Positions 33,913 to 42,715 of a DNA stretch of 64,000 nt are shown here, in pieces. Position 1 is the first letter of the stretch. The number at the start of each line of letters is the position of its first letter. The notes beneath the pieces are model-generated. The model searched no databases. It was not told the DNA's origin and saw only the letters and a program-made list of their open reading frames with translations. The DNA lies in the NCBI RefSeq assembly GCF_001011035.1, contig NZ_CP011492.1, positions 4,395,516-4,459,515 on the forward strand, in the 5' to 3' direction. The translations under genes were made by a program, and so were the position numbers. Source of the DNA: Streptomyces sp. CNQ-509 (GTDB taxonomy: Bacteria > Actinomycetota > Actinomycetes > Streptomycetales > Streptomycetaceae).

Positions 33913-34971
33913 CTATGCGCGGTCCGTCGGTGCGGAGCCGGCGGGCGGGCCGGAGGCATCGGTGCGGGCGCATGTGTAGCCGATCAGGCGGGATGGGGCC
34001 GCCTTCGCCGGCACGGTGGCGGCGTCGATGCAGACGAACGTGTAGGTCACGGACGTGCGCGGGATGCCGTGCAGCCAGGCGTTGTCGTCCTTGTCGGGGT
34101 TGATCTGAAGCCCGGAGTGCGCGACGGCGTCGGTCTGCCTGTGCGTGTGGGCGAACAGCACCAGTGCGCCGCCGTCGGCGGTCTCCAGCGCGTAGGCGTC
34201 CTTGAAACGGTTGGCCCCCGCGGCGAAGGAGGTGGTGCCCGACTTCCCGAATTTGCCGGTCGTTTCGTCGTGGACCTTGATCTGCTGCTTGCTGGCCTTT
34301 GTCGGGTGGAAAACCTTGTCGCCGGTGTTCGTCCCGCCGGTCGCGAAATTGTCGATCACCGCGGTGCGCAGCACGTCGGCGTCGGCTGCGAGGTGCTTGT
34401 TGCCGGTGGCGGCGACCGCGATGGCGTAGCCGTCCTTGTCGAGGGCGACGTCCGGCAGCGTCGTGCCGTTGAGGTCGACGACGGAGACCAGCTCCCACCG
34501 CTTGTCCTTCGGCTGCTCGGCGAAGACGGCGACGCGGCTGGGGTCCTTGCCCTTCTCGCCGGAGAGCGCGGCGGCGAACCAGCGGTCCTGGCCGGCGGTG
34601 AAGCGCGGGATGTACAGCTTGGCGCTGGAGGTGTCGTACGACCACGGCTTGTACGGTTTGCGGTCGGCCTTGGGCAGGCCCTCGGTCTCGGTGTAGTCGG
34701 AGACGGACATCGCGTACATCGGACCGTCTTCGACGGTGTCGAGCAGGGCGCGGTCACGGTGCTCGTTGGCCTCGTTGTTGATCTCCGAGTAGTGGGTGAT
34801 GACCGCGCGGGCCTGCGCGTCACTGAGCACGGGCACCGGCTTCGGCGCGGCGGGCGTGGTGGGGTTCGCCTTCGCGGTCGGGGCGTCGCCGCCGCTGTTG
34901 CAGGCGCTGGCAGCCCCGGAGAGCAACGCGGCACAGACGAGCAGGGGCAGGGCGCGGCGGGCGGTGTGGAT
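33913..34971 (-). CDS. Putative secreted lipoprotein, AUC start proposed
   Basis: The usual start by rule would be TTG 34926, but that cuts the signal peptide. From ATC at 34971 (GGAG 7 nt upstream) the protein opens IHTARRALPLLVCAALLSG then AASAC, an N-region, hydrophobic core and a lipobox-like Cys, giving 352 aa. The mature part contains DAQARAVITHYSEINNEANE, RWFAAALSGEKGKDPSRVAV and LVLFAHTHRQTDAV. It is probably an extracytoplasmic lipoprotein of unknown role with no Streptomyces pathway assigned. Confidence 0.65.
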   Translation of the reverse strand: MHTARRALPLLVCAALLSGAASACNSGGDAPTAKANPTTPAAPKPVPVLSDAQARAVITHYSEINNEANEHRDRALLDTVEDGPMYAMSVSDYTETEGLPKADRKPYKPWSYDTSSAKLYIPRFTAGQDRWFAAALSGEKGKDPSRVAVFAEQPKDKRWELVSVVDLNGTTLPDVALDKDGYAIAVAATGNKHLAADADVLRTAVIDNFATGGTNTGDKVFHPTKASKQQIKVHDETTGKFGKSGTTSFAAGANRFKDAYALETADGGALVLFAHTHRQTDAVAHSGLQINPDKDDNAWLHGIPRTSVTYTFVCIDAATVPAKAAPSRLIGYTCARTDASGPPAGSAPTDRA

Positions 34972-35109
34972 GGGTGTACTCCATGGAGACTCGGGCGCGT
35001 TCAGCGGGTGCGGGTGGTGCGCAAGATGCGCTGCGATTGGTGCGGCAAGCGGTGGCGGGTGGACGACCTCCGGCCCCTGATGCGGGTCTGGAGGACGGAG
35101 GCGTGGTGC

Positions 35110-35970
35110 TCAGTTCGGTGCCCAGGGCTGTGGTGCGCCGGCAGTGGGCCGGGAGCGGTGCTGGGGCGGCTGGGTACGCATCGCGGTCTTCGAGCGGCGG
35201 CCGGCGGGCGACCTGGTGGGCGCCGTCCGGCGGGTGTTGACGGCCTTGCTCAGGCTGGCGCCGAGGCGGTGCGCGAATTGCCGGGCGGGCGGCTCCAGCT
35301 GGTGATACGAGTCCTGGCCGGTCATCTGGCCCGCGTGCTGGCGGTAGCGGTAGACGGGGACGGGCAGCAGGATTCCGTCGGCAAGGCACGTCACCGCCAG
35401 CGCGCAATAGTCCTCGCCTTGGACGAGGCCCCCCATGGGCGCCGCGCGAACCAGCTCGGTGCGGGCGAGGATGGTGGTCGGGCCGAGCGGGATCGTGTCC
35501 GACGGGTCGGGCCAGAACCGCCAGACTTCTCCCGCTTGGTGCCGGCCGGGTGGGGTGGGGCACCGCCACAGCGTGGTGGAGCCGTCCTCGTGGAGGTCTT
35601 CGCTGTATCCCGCGCACCAGCCCACCCCGGTCTCCTCCAGGGTGTGTAGCCGTACGGCCATGGCCTCGTCGGTGAACTCGTCGTCGTCATCAGCCCAGTT
35701 GACGAACTCGGTGTTGACCTCGTTGAGGGCGAGGTTGCGGGCGCACGCGGCGCCGACCCGCCGCGGCAGAGGCAGGGATCGCACGCGCGGGTCGGCCGCG
35801 AGTGGCTCGGGCAGGCGGGCGGGGTCGGCGCCGTCGAAGGCGATCACGGCTTCCCAGGGCACGCTTTGGCGGGTGAGGCTGGCGTGCATGGCGGTGAGGT
35901 AGTCCAGCCGGTCGGGCTGCGCCCGGGTGGCGATGACGACCGTGATCTTGGCGGGGTCGGACGCGGACAG
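35110..35970 (-). CDS. Family 2 glycosyltransferase, CUG start proposed
   Basis: A GT-A fold opening, KITVVIATRAQPDRLDYLTA, lies upstream of the first ATG (35889), so a start there would delete the first beta strand. CTG at 35970 with GGAG 5 nt upstream gives 286 aa and has no canonical competitor before the preceding stop. Further motifs are ACARNLALNEVNTEFVNWAD followed by DDDEF (the nucleotide-sugar/metal site) and LVQGEDYCALAV. The family transfers sugars from nucleotide donors. The acceptor is unknown. Confidence 0.75.
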   Translation of the reverse strand: MSASDPAKITVVIATRAQPDRLDYLTAMHASLTRQSVPWEAVIAFDGADPARLPEPLAADPRVRSLPLPRRVGAACARNLALNEVNTEFVNWADDDDEFTDEAMAVRLHTLEETGVGWCAGYSEDLHEDGSTTLWRCPTPPGRHQAGEVWRFWPDPSDTIPLGPTTILARTELVRAAPMGGLVQGEDYCALAVTCLADGILLPVPVYRYRQHAGQMTGQDSYHQLEPPARQFAHRLGASLSKAVNTRRTAPTRSPAGRRSKTAMRTQPPQHRSRPTAGAPQPWAPN

Positions 35971-35990
35971 GGTTTCTCCAGAGGACGGCG

Positions 35991-36578
35991 CTAGGGACGG
36001 GAGGTGCGCTGGCCGGCGGGGTGCGGTCCGGCCGGGGTGGTGGCTACCGGGGGCGACGCGGGGCGGGTGCGTACGGCGGGCGGACGGCCGGGCTTCCAGA
36101 GCCGGTGGAAGTCGCTGAACGCGGTCCTCGGGTCGGTGCGCCAGTCCACGATCGGCCCGCGGTGCCGGTCTTCCGTGTGCAGGTTGATGACCTCGATGCC
36201 GTGCGGGTGCAGGACGTACCCCCAGTCCAGTCCGCCGGTGGTGCTCGGCGTGACCAAGCGGCCTGCCGCTGGCGCACCGCCCGTGTCGATCACGTTGTCG
36301 AGCGTGCGGCTGGGGTACTCGACGCCGCCGGTCAGCGCGTGACGCAGTTCTTCCGGAGCGCCGCGGAGGAGGCCGGCGCCGAGTTCCACCCAGCCGTAGG
36401 CTGAATCCGGCAGGTCGTCGATGAGGTAGCCGGCCAGGGCCTCGACGTCACCGTGGAAGCGGTAGCGACAGCTGGTGAGGAGAAGCGGCAGGCGTGCGCT
36501 GGGGTAGCCGTCGTAGTGGACGTAGACGCCGGCGTATCCGGTGTCGGTGGGGCGGGCGATGAAGGAGCGCGTGGCCAC
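35991..36578 (-). CDS. Hypothetical Streptomyces protein
   Basis: ATG gives 195 aa starting MATRSFIARPTDTGYAGVYV, followed by YDGYPSARLPLLLTSCRYR and SDFHRLWKPGRPPAVRTRP. This is a familiar conserved hypothetical of actinomycete plasmids. No catalytic signature. It ends 21 nt before the proposed glycosyltransferase start. Confidence 0.7.
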   Translation of the reverse strand: MATRSFIARPTDTGYAGVYVHYDGYPSARLPLLLTSCRYRFHGDVEALAGYLIDDLPDSAYGWVELGAGLLRGAPEELRHALTGGVEYPSRTLDNVIDTGGAPAAGRLVTPSTTGGLDWGYVLHPHGIEVINLHTEDRHRGPIVDWRTDPRTAFSDFHRLWKPGRPPAVRTRPASPPVATTPAGPHPAGQRTSRP

Positions 36579-36584
36579 CTGGGT

Positions 36585-37124
36585 CTACCGTCCACGTGTC
36601 TGGCCGGCGGACGTGGCGCCCGGCGAAACCGGAGGGAGCCCCGACGGCCGGCCTGGTGCCGGGAGCGGAGGGGCTGGTGCGGGGTCGTACTCGGCGCGCA
36701 GCCTGGCGAGGTCGGCTTCGTCCGCGACGGCCAGCACGTCTCGGGCCCGGCTGGCTGCGGCCATCAGGAGTTTGGGCGGGGAGCCCGCGGGGGCGTCGCG
36801 GTGCCGGTTGCGCCACTGGGCGGCCTCGACCAGGCAGTCACTGACGGCCTGCAGCACGGGTGCGGCAGCATCCAGCAGGTGCTGGGTGACGACGCTGACC
36901 TCGGCCGGGCTCTGGGCTGCTGCCAGTGCCGAGCGGTAGGCGGCCAGGTCGAGTTCCGGCAGGGCGCTGCCGGGGAGCGGGTGGTCGGCCAGGAACGCCG
37001 CGGCGTCGGCCTGGGCCCACGTGATCAGGTCGAGACGGGTGGCCGTGTGGTGTTTGGCGGCCTCGATCTGTTCGGTGTCACGGCCGACGTTGTCGTAAGC
37101 CTCGAAGTCGGGGTGCGAGAACAA
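36585..37124 (-). CDS. Hypothetical helical protein
   Basis: TTG with CGGAG 6-7 nt upstream gives 179 aa: HTATRLDLITWAQADAAAFL, AEVSVVTQHLLDAAAPVLQA and SRARDVLAVADEADLARLRA, then a Pro-rich tail. The layout (helical body, disordered basic or proline tail) is shared by many genes of this run. No domain is recognised. Confidence 0.6.
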   Translation of the reverse strand: MFSHPDFEAYDNVGRDTEQIEAAKHHTATRLDLITWAQADAAAFLADHPLPGSALPELDLAAYRSALAAAQSPAEVSVVTQHLLDAAAPVLQAVSDCLVEAAQWRNRHRDAPAGSPPKLLMAAASRARDVLAVADEADLARLRAEYDPAPAPPLPAPGRPSGLPPVSPGATSAGQTRGR

Positions 37125-37148
37125 GAAGTCTCCGGGTCGGGGTGGTGG

Positions 37149-37700
37149 TCAGGGGGAGCGGGCCGGCCCTGGGCGGTGTGGCGCAGGAGGGGCAGCGGCG
37201 GCTGGGACCGGCGGGGCCTGCAGGGTGCGCAGGTGGTCCGCGGCCTGGTGGAGGCGCCGGGAGGTGGCCGCGAGGTGGGCGTGGGCGGCCTGGATCCAGT
37301 CGAGTTCGACGGGCGTGGCCCGCTTGGTCCGGTTCCCCACGGCGTCGAACGGCGCAGTGTCGTCGATCGCCCGGGCTCCGGCCGGGGCGATCACTTCGCT
37401 GAGTGCGGCCAGGGCACGTCCCGTCGAGGCAGCCGCCCGTGTCAGCTCGGTGATCATGAACCGGTCGAGGGCGGTTCGCCTGCCGCCCGCGCCGGTGATG
37501 CGGGTCGTGTCCGCGTCGTGGACCAGGTAGGTGAGCAGGCGCGCGATGGCGAATGCGCTGTCGTGGAGGTCGCACAGGCGCGGGGGGTGGTAGGGGTCGG
37601 GGAAGGGCACCTCATCGGCTGTGTGGTGGGTGCGCTCGGCGAGGGTGCGCAGCTGGTGGACCGCGTTGCGTACGTCGGCCGGAGGGTACTCAGCGGGCAC
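37149..37700 (-). CDS. Hypothetical helical protein
   Basis: The 183-aa product reads PAEYPPADVRNAVHQLRTLA, LHDSAFAIARLLTYLVHDAD and IQAAHAHLAATSRRLHQAAD. Its start overlaps the 3' end of the preceding gene by 11 nt, implying translational coupling. No known fold. Confidence 0.6.
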   Translation of the reverse strand: MPAEYPPADVRNAVHQLRTLAERTHHTADEVPFPDPYHPPRLCDLHDSAFAIARLLTYLVHDADTTRITGAGGRRTALDRFMITELTRAAASTGRALAALSEVIAPAGARAIDDTAPFDAVGNRTKRATPVELDWIQAAHAHLAATSRRLHQAADHLRTLQAPPVPAAAAPPAPHRPGPARSP

Positions 37701-38808
37701 GGCGAGGGTGCGGGCCCCCGCCCGGGGGTGATGTCGCGGTCGGCTCCGCGGGGTTCCCGCTTCGGCGGAGGTTCACGCCGATGCCCGCAGAGGTCAGCGC
37801 GTGGGCGACCGCCTGCAGACGCCGGACCTGGTCGTCTTCCGGGTACTCGGCGGACAGGACGAAAGCATCCCGGTGCGGGAAGTAGCAGAAGCCGGCCATG
37901 AACAGCGTGGCGCGGACCTCGGGCGGCACGCTCGTGTACGGCGCCCCGAAGGTCCCGTCGGGATACCAGGTCAGGGTCACGGTCTCGCGGACCGGGGACG
38001 GCGCCGGCAGCCGTGGCGGGTCGGGCCGTTCGGCGACGTGGCGCCGCAGAGCCTGCAGGGCTGCGCAGTAGGTGGGAAGGAGCCGCCGGGCGATCAGCGC
38101 AGCGGCGCGCACCGGATCATCGGGCACCGTGATGCCGCTGGGCCCGTCGATGCAGTCGAAGTGGTGCTCCAGGATCGCGTCGTCGTCAGGAGCGAGGGGA
38201 GCGATGACGAGTTCGCCGGTCCGCAGCGGCCGGTGGGTGACGTACAACTGCTGTTCACCGGGGCCGTGCATCACTGCATCGTCGAGGTGGACGTACTCCT
38301 CGATGAGTGATGCGGCATGGCCGGCTTCGTCCCATAGCCGTTGGAGAGTGGCGAAGTGCTCCGGGCCGGTTCTGGCGGGGTTGAGCCGGCTGGTCCAGTG
38401 GCCGGGAAGCCGGTCGGCCACGGCCGGGGCGAAGGTAGCGAGTTCGGGGCGGTGCGGGGGCATGGGGTACCTGGGCAGGGGGGGTCGGGAACGGCGCGGA
38501 ATGGCGGCGGAACGTGAGGCGGCGGGGGTACCGCGAGACGTCACGGTTGCCTTCCGCGGCGGCCGATGCTGAGGGGTGCCGGCGGCGGTTGCGCGCTGGT
38601 AGGTGTGGATCAGATCCTTGTGGTGTTCGACGGCGTCGGCGCGGCGGGCGGCCAGGATGTCGAGGGCGACGGCGCTGTTCTGCAGGATCCTTAGAGAGTT
38701 GATCTGGGCGCATCCCTGCGCGACGCGGTGGAGATCGTCGGTGGTCCGCTGGGCCAGGGTGGTGAGCTGCTTGTGTACGTGGTCCAGGCGGCGGGCGGCC
38801 GTCACCAA
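37690..38808 (-). CDS. Two-part hypothetical protein (fusion; paralogue of the 24250-25026 product)
   Basis: One uninterrupted 372-aa frame joins an N-terminal helical piece (RRLDHVHKQLTTLAQRTTDD), similar in layout to the small protein at 11569-12102, to a C-terminal domain from MPPHRPELATFAPAVADRLP on, homologous to the product of 24250-25026. The ATG at 38463 between them could be the ancestral start of the second part. Whether it is a genuine fusion or lost an intervening stop is unclear. GTG start; no enzymatic motif. Confidence 0.6.
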   Translation of the reverse strand: MVTAARRLDHVHKQLTTLAQRTTDDLHRVAQGCAQINSLRILQNSAVALDILAARRADAVEHHKDLIHTYQRATAAGTPQHRPPRKATVTSRGTPAASRSAAIPRRSRPPLPRYPMPPHRPELATFAPAVADRLPGHWTSRLNPARTGPEHFATLQRLWDEAGHAASLIEEYVHLDDAVMHGPGEQQLYVTHRPLRTGELVIAPLAPDDDAILEHHFDCIDGPSGITVPDDPVRAAALIARRLLPTYCAALQALRRHVAERPDPPRLPAPSPVRETVTLTWYPDGTFGAPYTSVPPEVRATLFMAGFCYFPHRDAFVLSAEYPEDDQVRRLQAVAHALTSAGIGVNLRRSGNPAEPTATSPPGGGPHPRRAR

Positions 38809-39057
38809 GAACTGAGCGAAGGCGCGTCGGCGCTGCCGGGGTCGGGGAGGCAGCCCAACTGCCCAGGAGGCGGGGCGAGGCGGACGACGACCGCCTGCGA
38901 GCCGGGCAGGTCACTCCTCCAGTGGGCCGGACACTCTGCCCGGGCCTCAGCAGCCACGGCTGCTCTGCCGAGGCGCGGGTGTACAGAGCACGGGCACAGG
39001 ACGGGCGGGACCGGGTGTCGACTTGCGGACGGACTCGTCGCCGAACAGGCGGCCGGG
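38809..39057. other. Intergenic stretch, possible micro-ORF only
   Basis: No clear gene. On the minus strand a short frame reads AAEARAECPAHWRSDLPGSQ and VVVRLAPPPGQLGCLPDPGS, ending in a TGA that overlaps the start of the 37690-38808 gene. A GTG is available but no ribosome site is seen. It separates the VirB4 gene from the genes downstream. Confidence 0.3.
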
Positions 39058-40572
39058 TCAGTGCATGCGGGCGTCGGTGTCGAAAAGTGCCAACTCTCGG
39101 CTGTGCAGGAGGTGCTGCACGATGAAGCTGCGGTCGGCGACTTTCCACAGTCCCCGGCCGCGGCCCAGGTGGGAGACGGCGTCGGTCTCGACGGAAGTCA
39201 GTCCGAGGAGGGTGGCCGCGGTATGGAGTTGGTCGGTTTCCTGACGGTAGATGATGCGGGTGGAGCAGTCGGCGAGGAGCCCTTCGGCCAGCGCGCGGCC
39301 CTGGGAGCCGGCGTCGCCGGCGGTGAGCAGATCGGACAGCCGGTGGATGATCATCATGTTCGCGATGCCGAGGCCGCGGCTGAGTTTCCACTGGGCCTGC
39401 ATGCGCTGGAGGAGGCCGACGTGGCGCATCAGGCGCCATGCTTCGTCGTAGATGATCCATCGCCGGCCGCCGTGCGGGTCGGCTAGGGCTGCTTCCATCC
39501 AGGCGGAGGCGCACGTCATGGCCAGGACGAGGGCGGTGTCGTCGCCGGAGCCGCCGAGCCGGGACAGGTCGATGGTGAGCATCGCCGCGTTCGGGTCGAA
39601 GGCGACGGTGGAGGGGGCGTCGAACATGCCGGCGAGGTCCCCGTGGACGAGGCGGCGCATGGCGTGGGCGAGGTCACGGGCCGCTTCTGCGAGGTGCCCC
39701 GACACCATCCCGGGTTCCCCGGCTTCGTCGAGTACGCCGGTGTCGGTCAGGGCGGCGGCGATGTCGCCGAGGAGCGGCGGCCGGCGGGCGCCGGCCGCGT
39801 GGATGACGGCGTGGTCGAGGGCGACGTCCAGGGCGGTGTGCTCCATGGGCATCAGATCCCGGCCCAGAACGGTGCGGGCCAGGGAGCCGAGAAGGAGCAG
39901 GCGGCGCTTTCGGATCTCGCCGGCCCAGTCCGCCTCGGCAACGCCGTTGGGGCGTGCGGCGGCGTCTAGGGGGTTGAGCCTGCCGGGTAGCCCCGGCCCC
40001 AGCGCGACGGTCCGGCCGCCCAAGGCGGTGGCGACGGCAGTCCATTCGCCTTTCGGGTCGCAGGGGATGTAGACGCGGTATCCGAAGGCGACGGAGCGCA
40101 GCGCGATGCTTTTGGCGAACGCGCTTTTTCCCTGGCCGATCACGCCGGCCAGCATGAGGTTCGGATTCGTGAAGCCGGGGATCTTGCCGTACAGCTCGAA
40201 GGGGTCGAAGACGAAGCTGGCTTCGGCGTGGACGTCGCGTCCGATGTAGATGCCGTCGGCACCGAGGCCGCCTTCGGCGAGGAAGGGATACGCGCCGGCG
40301 GCCACGGCGGTGGTCATGTGGTGGTCGGGCAGCTTCAGCCGGTTGTTGCGGGCGGAGGCGGGCCCGGGGCGTCCACTCGTGGGGTAGAGCGCGACCGCCG
40401 CCTGGCCCGTGGCCGCCGCGGGTTCCGTCTGCTGGGTGCCGGCCTGGGCACGTGCCTCGGCAGTGGCTTCGGCGAGACGGCGGCGGGCTGCCTTGCGATC
40501 GGCTCGGTCGGTTCCGTGGGGAGTGAACAGTGCGGAGGCACGGACGGCGCGGCGGGCGGACCGCCGGTTCAT
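39058..40572 (-). CDS. VirB4-like T4SS ATPase
   Basis: The 504-aa protein has Walker A GVIGQGKSA (143-151), Walker B RRWIIYDEAW (370-379) and the VirB4/TraC C-terminal blocks GLGIANMMIIHRLSDLL and TRIIYRQETDQLHTAATLLG. It lacks the long N-terminal half of Gram-negative VirB4, as actinobacterial versions do; that half may be supplied by the SCO6880-like neighbour. It would power substrate transfer at the inner face of the membrane. It is the last gene of the T4SS operon. Confidence 0.9.
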   Translation of the reverse strand: MNRRSARRAVRASALFTPHGTDRADRKAARRRLAEATAEARAQAGTQQTEPAAATGQAAVALYPTSGRPGPASARNNRLKLPDHHMTTAVAAGAYPFLAEGGLGADGIYIGRDVHAEASFVFDPFELYGKIPGFTNPNLMLAGVIGQGKSAFAKSIALRSVAFGYRVYIPCDPKGEWTAVATALGGRTVALGPGLPGRLNPLDAAARPNGVAEADWAGEIRKRRLLLLGSLARTVLGRDLMPMEHTALDVALDHAVIHAAGARRPPLLGDIAAALTDTGVLDEAGEPGMVSGHLAEAARDLAHAMRRLVHGDLAGMFDAPSTVAFDPNAAMLTIDLSRLGGSGDDTALVLAMTCASAWMEAALADPHGGRRWIIYDEAWRLMRHVGLLQRMQAQWKLSRGLGIANMMIIHRLSDLLTAGDAGSQGRALAEGLLADCSTRIIYRQETDQLHTAATLLGLTSVETDAVSHLGRGRGLWKVADRSFIVQHLLHSRELALFDTDARMH

Positions 40573-40600
40573 CGCGGGCGCTCGTTGGGCCAGATGGTGT

Positions 40601-41158
40601 TCATCGCGTGCAGGTGGTGGTGTGGGGGCGGTGGTCGGTGGGGGTGGTCTTGCGGCGGATGCTGTGGCCGGCGGCGAGGTGGCGCTGGCAGATCGTGAGC
40701 ACCGGCGGCCCTTCGGGCAGCCGTTCCGGATGGCACGCTCGGGCCTCGGCGTCGTCTGCCGTGGTGGTGGGCAGCAGGTGGAAGGCGTCGTGGAGTTCGG
40801 CGGCGGCTTGCCACAGGCGGGTGTGCGTGGCGGCTAGGTGGCGGCCGGCTGCCGGATGCCGGGGCCGGGTGGTCTCGGCGAGGTGGTCAAGGAGCTGGTG
40901 CACGGCGGTCAGGTGTGCGTGCAGTACGTCGAGATGCGGGCGGTCCGCCGGGGTGGCCGGCTCTGTCCCCGGGCGGGTCAGGGCGCGGGTGTGGTGGCGG
41001 ATGCCGGCGCTGGCGGCGCGGAGGTAGGGGTGCGCGTTGTCGGTGTGCATGCGCAAGGTCACAAGTGGTCCTTCCTGCCCGAGACCGGGGGCGGTGAACA
41101 GGCCGTCGGCAGCGACGGGGGAAGCGGCGGGCTGGGCAGGGGGTTCGTTGTGGGTCAC
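40601..41158 (-). CDS. T4SS-operon hypothetical protein
   Basis: GTG overlapping the upstream stop (GTGA) gives 185 aa; ATG 41050 is an alternative. It is His-rich and helical: AHPYLRAASAGIRHHTRALT, HLTAVHQLLDHLAETTRPRH, then CHPERLPEGPPVLTICQRHL. Position between the VirB4 and SCO6880-like genes implies a conjugation role, but no T4SS family is recognised. Confidence 0.6.
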   Translation of the reverse strand: MTHNEPPAQPAASPVAADGLFTAPGLGQEGPLVTLRMHTDNAHPYLRAASAGIRHHTRALTRPGTEPATPADRPHLDVLHAHLTAVHQLLDHLAETTRPRHPAAGRHLAATHTRLWQAAAELHDAFHLLPTTTADDAEARACHPERLPEGPPVLTICQRHLAAGHSIRRKTTPTDHRPHTTTCTR

Positions 41159-42633
41159 AGGGCGGTGCGGGCCAGGGGCAGCGCGGTGATGGTGAAGGCG
41201 TCGGGTTGCTGGTAGTTCAGGCGGCGGAGGTCGACGCCGGCGGTGACGGCGTGGGTTTCGATCTGGGCGCAGGCGGTGTCGAGGAGGGCGTCGGTGGCGG
41301 CGGTGACGGTGACCAGCCCGGTCAGGGCCACGTCCGCGTGTCCGGCCAGGAGCTGGCGTTCGCGGGTTTTGACGTCGGCGTACTCGACGGAGTCTTCCTC
41401 GCTGTCGACCTGCCCGCGGCGGGCGCGCTCGTTCGCATCCGCGATGATCGCGGCCTTCTTCCGCTGGACGTCCCGGAGCGCGGCTTGCAGGCCCTGGGGT
41501 ACGTAGATCAGTGACAGGGTGCGCCGCACACCGGGGGTGAACATCAGCCCGTGCAGGAAGGCGGCGTTGGACTCGGTGCGTGGCCAGTTCTCCACCCAGT
41601 AGGTGGCGTGGCGTGCGCTGTCGGTGGCCAGGCGGTCGTACTCCTCGACCTGCACGACGGGCCCGGCCGCAGCCGGGTCTGCTTCGGCGCGGCCGGTGGT
41701 CGACCACTGCTGGAGCGCTGGGAGCGCGTTCGGGTCGTAGGCGGTGCGGATGACCGCGGCGATCTCCTGGGCGGTTAGCCAGCCGGTGGCCAGCAGTCCG
41801 GCGTTGCGGGCGGCCTGGGCGACCGAGGTGGTCGTCTGCGCCATGACGGTGAACGCGCCGGTCAGCCCGCCCCCGGCCTGGCTGATAAGGCGCCGGGCGG
41901 CTTTGAGGTCGAGGGAGATGGCGAGGTAGGTCTCGTGCGGGGCGGCGGCGGGGCTGGCGGAGGTGAGGAGTTCGGAGTAGATCTGCCCGGCGACCGGCGC
42001 CTGCGTCTGGGCGTGTGCGGTGCGGGTGAAGTGGCGGGCGAGGCTGTCGCCGCTGTCCGCGACGGTGCGCTCCAGGACCTGCACGGTGGCGATGTGTCCC
42101 GATCGGGCGATCCCGGCAAGTGCGCGTCCCCAGCCGGCCACGTGCTGGTTCTGCGTGGCGGGGTCGAGAAGGACGAACGCAGGGCCGGTGACGCGGGCGA
42201 TGGCGGTCAGGGTCTGCCGGTGCGGATCGTGCACGGCCGCGGCCCCGGTGGCGGAGTCGCCGGGAGTGACCACCTTCAGGGAGGCGGCGGTCCCGGGCAG
42301 GTGCAGGATGCCGTCGTGGCGGGGCCGGGTGACGGGCCGGGCGAGCCACAGGTTCTGCCCGGTGTGTCGGCGTAGTGCGTAGCGGGCGGTGATCGGCGCC
42401 CAGTCGATCAGGGAGCGGCCGTGCCGGCGAACCGCGACCAGCGCAGCCGACGCCGCCCACAGCGGCGCCAGGACGACCGCACCGATCAGCCCGGTGGTCA
42501 CCACCGTCATCAGCAGCAGCGCCAGCGTGGACGAGACGAGGACGAGCTGGGGCAGCGAGAGCCCCAGGAGGATGCCGCGGCGGGAGCGGTGCGGGAACTT
42601 CACCGTCACCGGCGCAGCGGAAGGATCACTCAC
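41155..42633 (-). CDS. SCO6880-like conjugation membrane protein
   Basis: GTG at 42633 gives 492 aa. Two adjacent membrane helices lie at residues about 25-65 (LPQLVLVSSTLALLLMTVVT onward), followed by a long soluble domain with DWAPITARYALRRHTGQNLW, ATYWVENWPRTESNAAFLHG and PGVRRTLSLIYVPQGLQAAL. This matches the SCO6880 family of Streptomyces conjugative elements, related to the PrgI/TraC-N module that precedes VirB4. The open frame upstream of the GTG is Arg-rich and not coding. Confidence 0.82.
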   Translation of the reverse strand: MSDPSAAPVTVKFPHRSRRGILLGLSLPQLVLVSSTLALLLMTVVTTGLIGAVVLAPLWAASAALVAVRRHGRSLIDWAPITARYALRRHTGQNLWLARPVTRPRHDGILHLPGTAASLKVVTPGDSATGAAAVHDPHRQTLTAIARVTGPAFVLLDPATQNQHVAGWGRALAGIARSGHIATVQVLERTVADSGDSLARHFTRTAHAQTQAPVAGQIYSELLTSASPAAAPHETYLAISLDLKAARRLISQAGGGLTGAFTVMAQTTTSVAQAARNAGLLATGWLTAQEIAAVIRTAYDPNALPALQQWSTTGRAEADPAAAGPVVQVEEYDRLATDSARHATYWVENWPRTESNAAFLHGLMFTPGVRRTLSLIYVPQGLQAALRDVQRKKAAIIADANERARRGQVDSEEDSVEYADVKTRERQLLAGHADVALTGLVTVTAATDALLDTACAQIETHAVTAGVDLRRLNYQQPDAFTITALPLARTAL

Positions 42634-42715
42634 AGGGGCAGCTCCCGGGGTCGTGGAGGGAACCCGGGGGCGGGAGACGGCGTACGCCTCCCGCCCCCGG
42701 CGGTCGGGCGGAGGG

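Noticed and set aside
32315..34645. A 776-codon open frame on the minus strand
   Set aside because: It is Arg/Pro/Ala-rich, overlaps the MFS and lipoprotein genes in another frame and has no domain; typical shadow of high-GC coding DNA.
40601..42460. A 619-codon open frame
   Set aside because: Only the last 185 codons (from GTG 41158) read as protein; the rest shadows the SCO6880-like gene.
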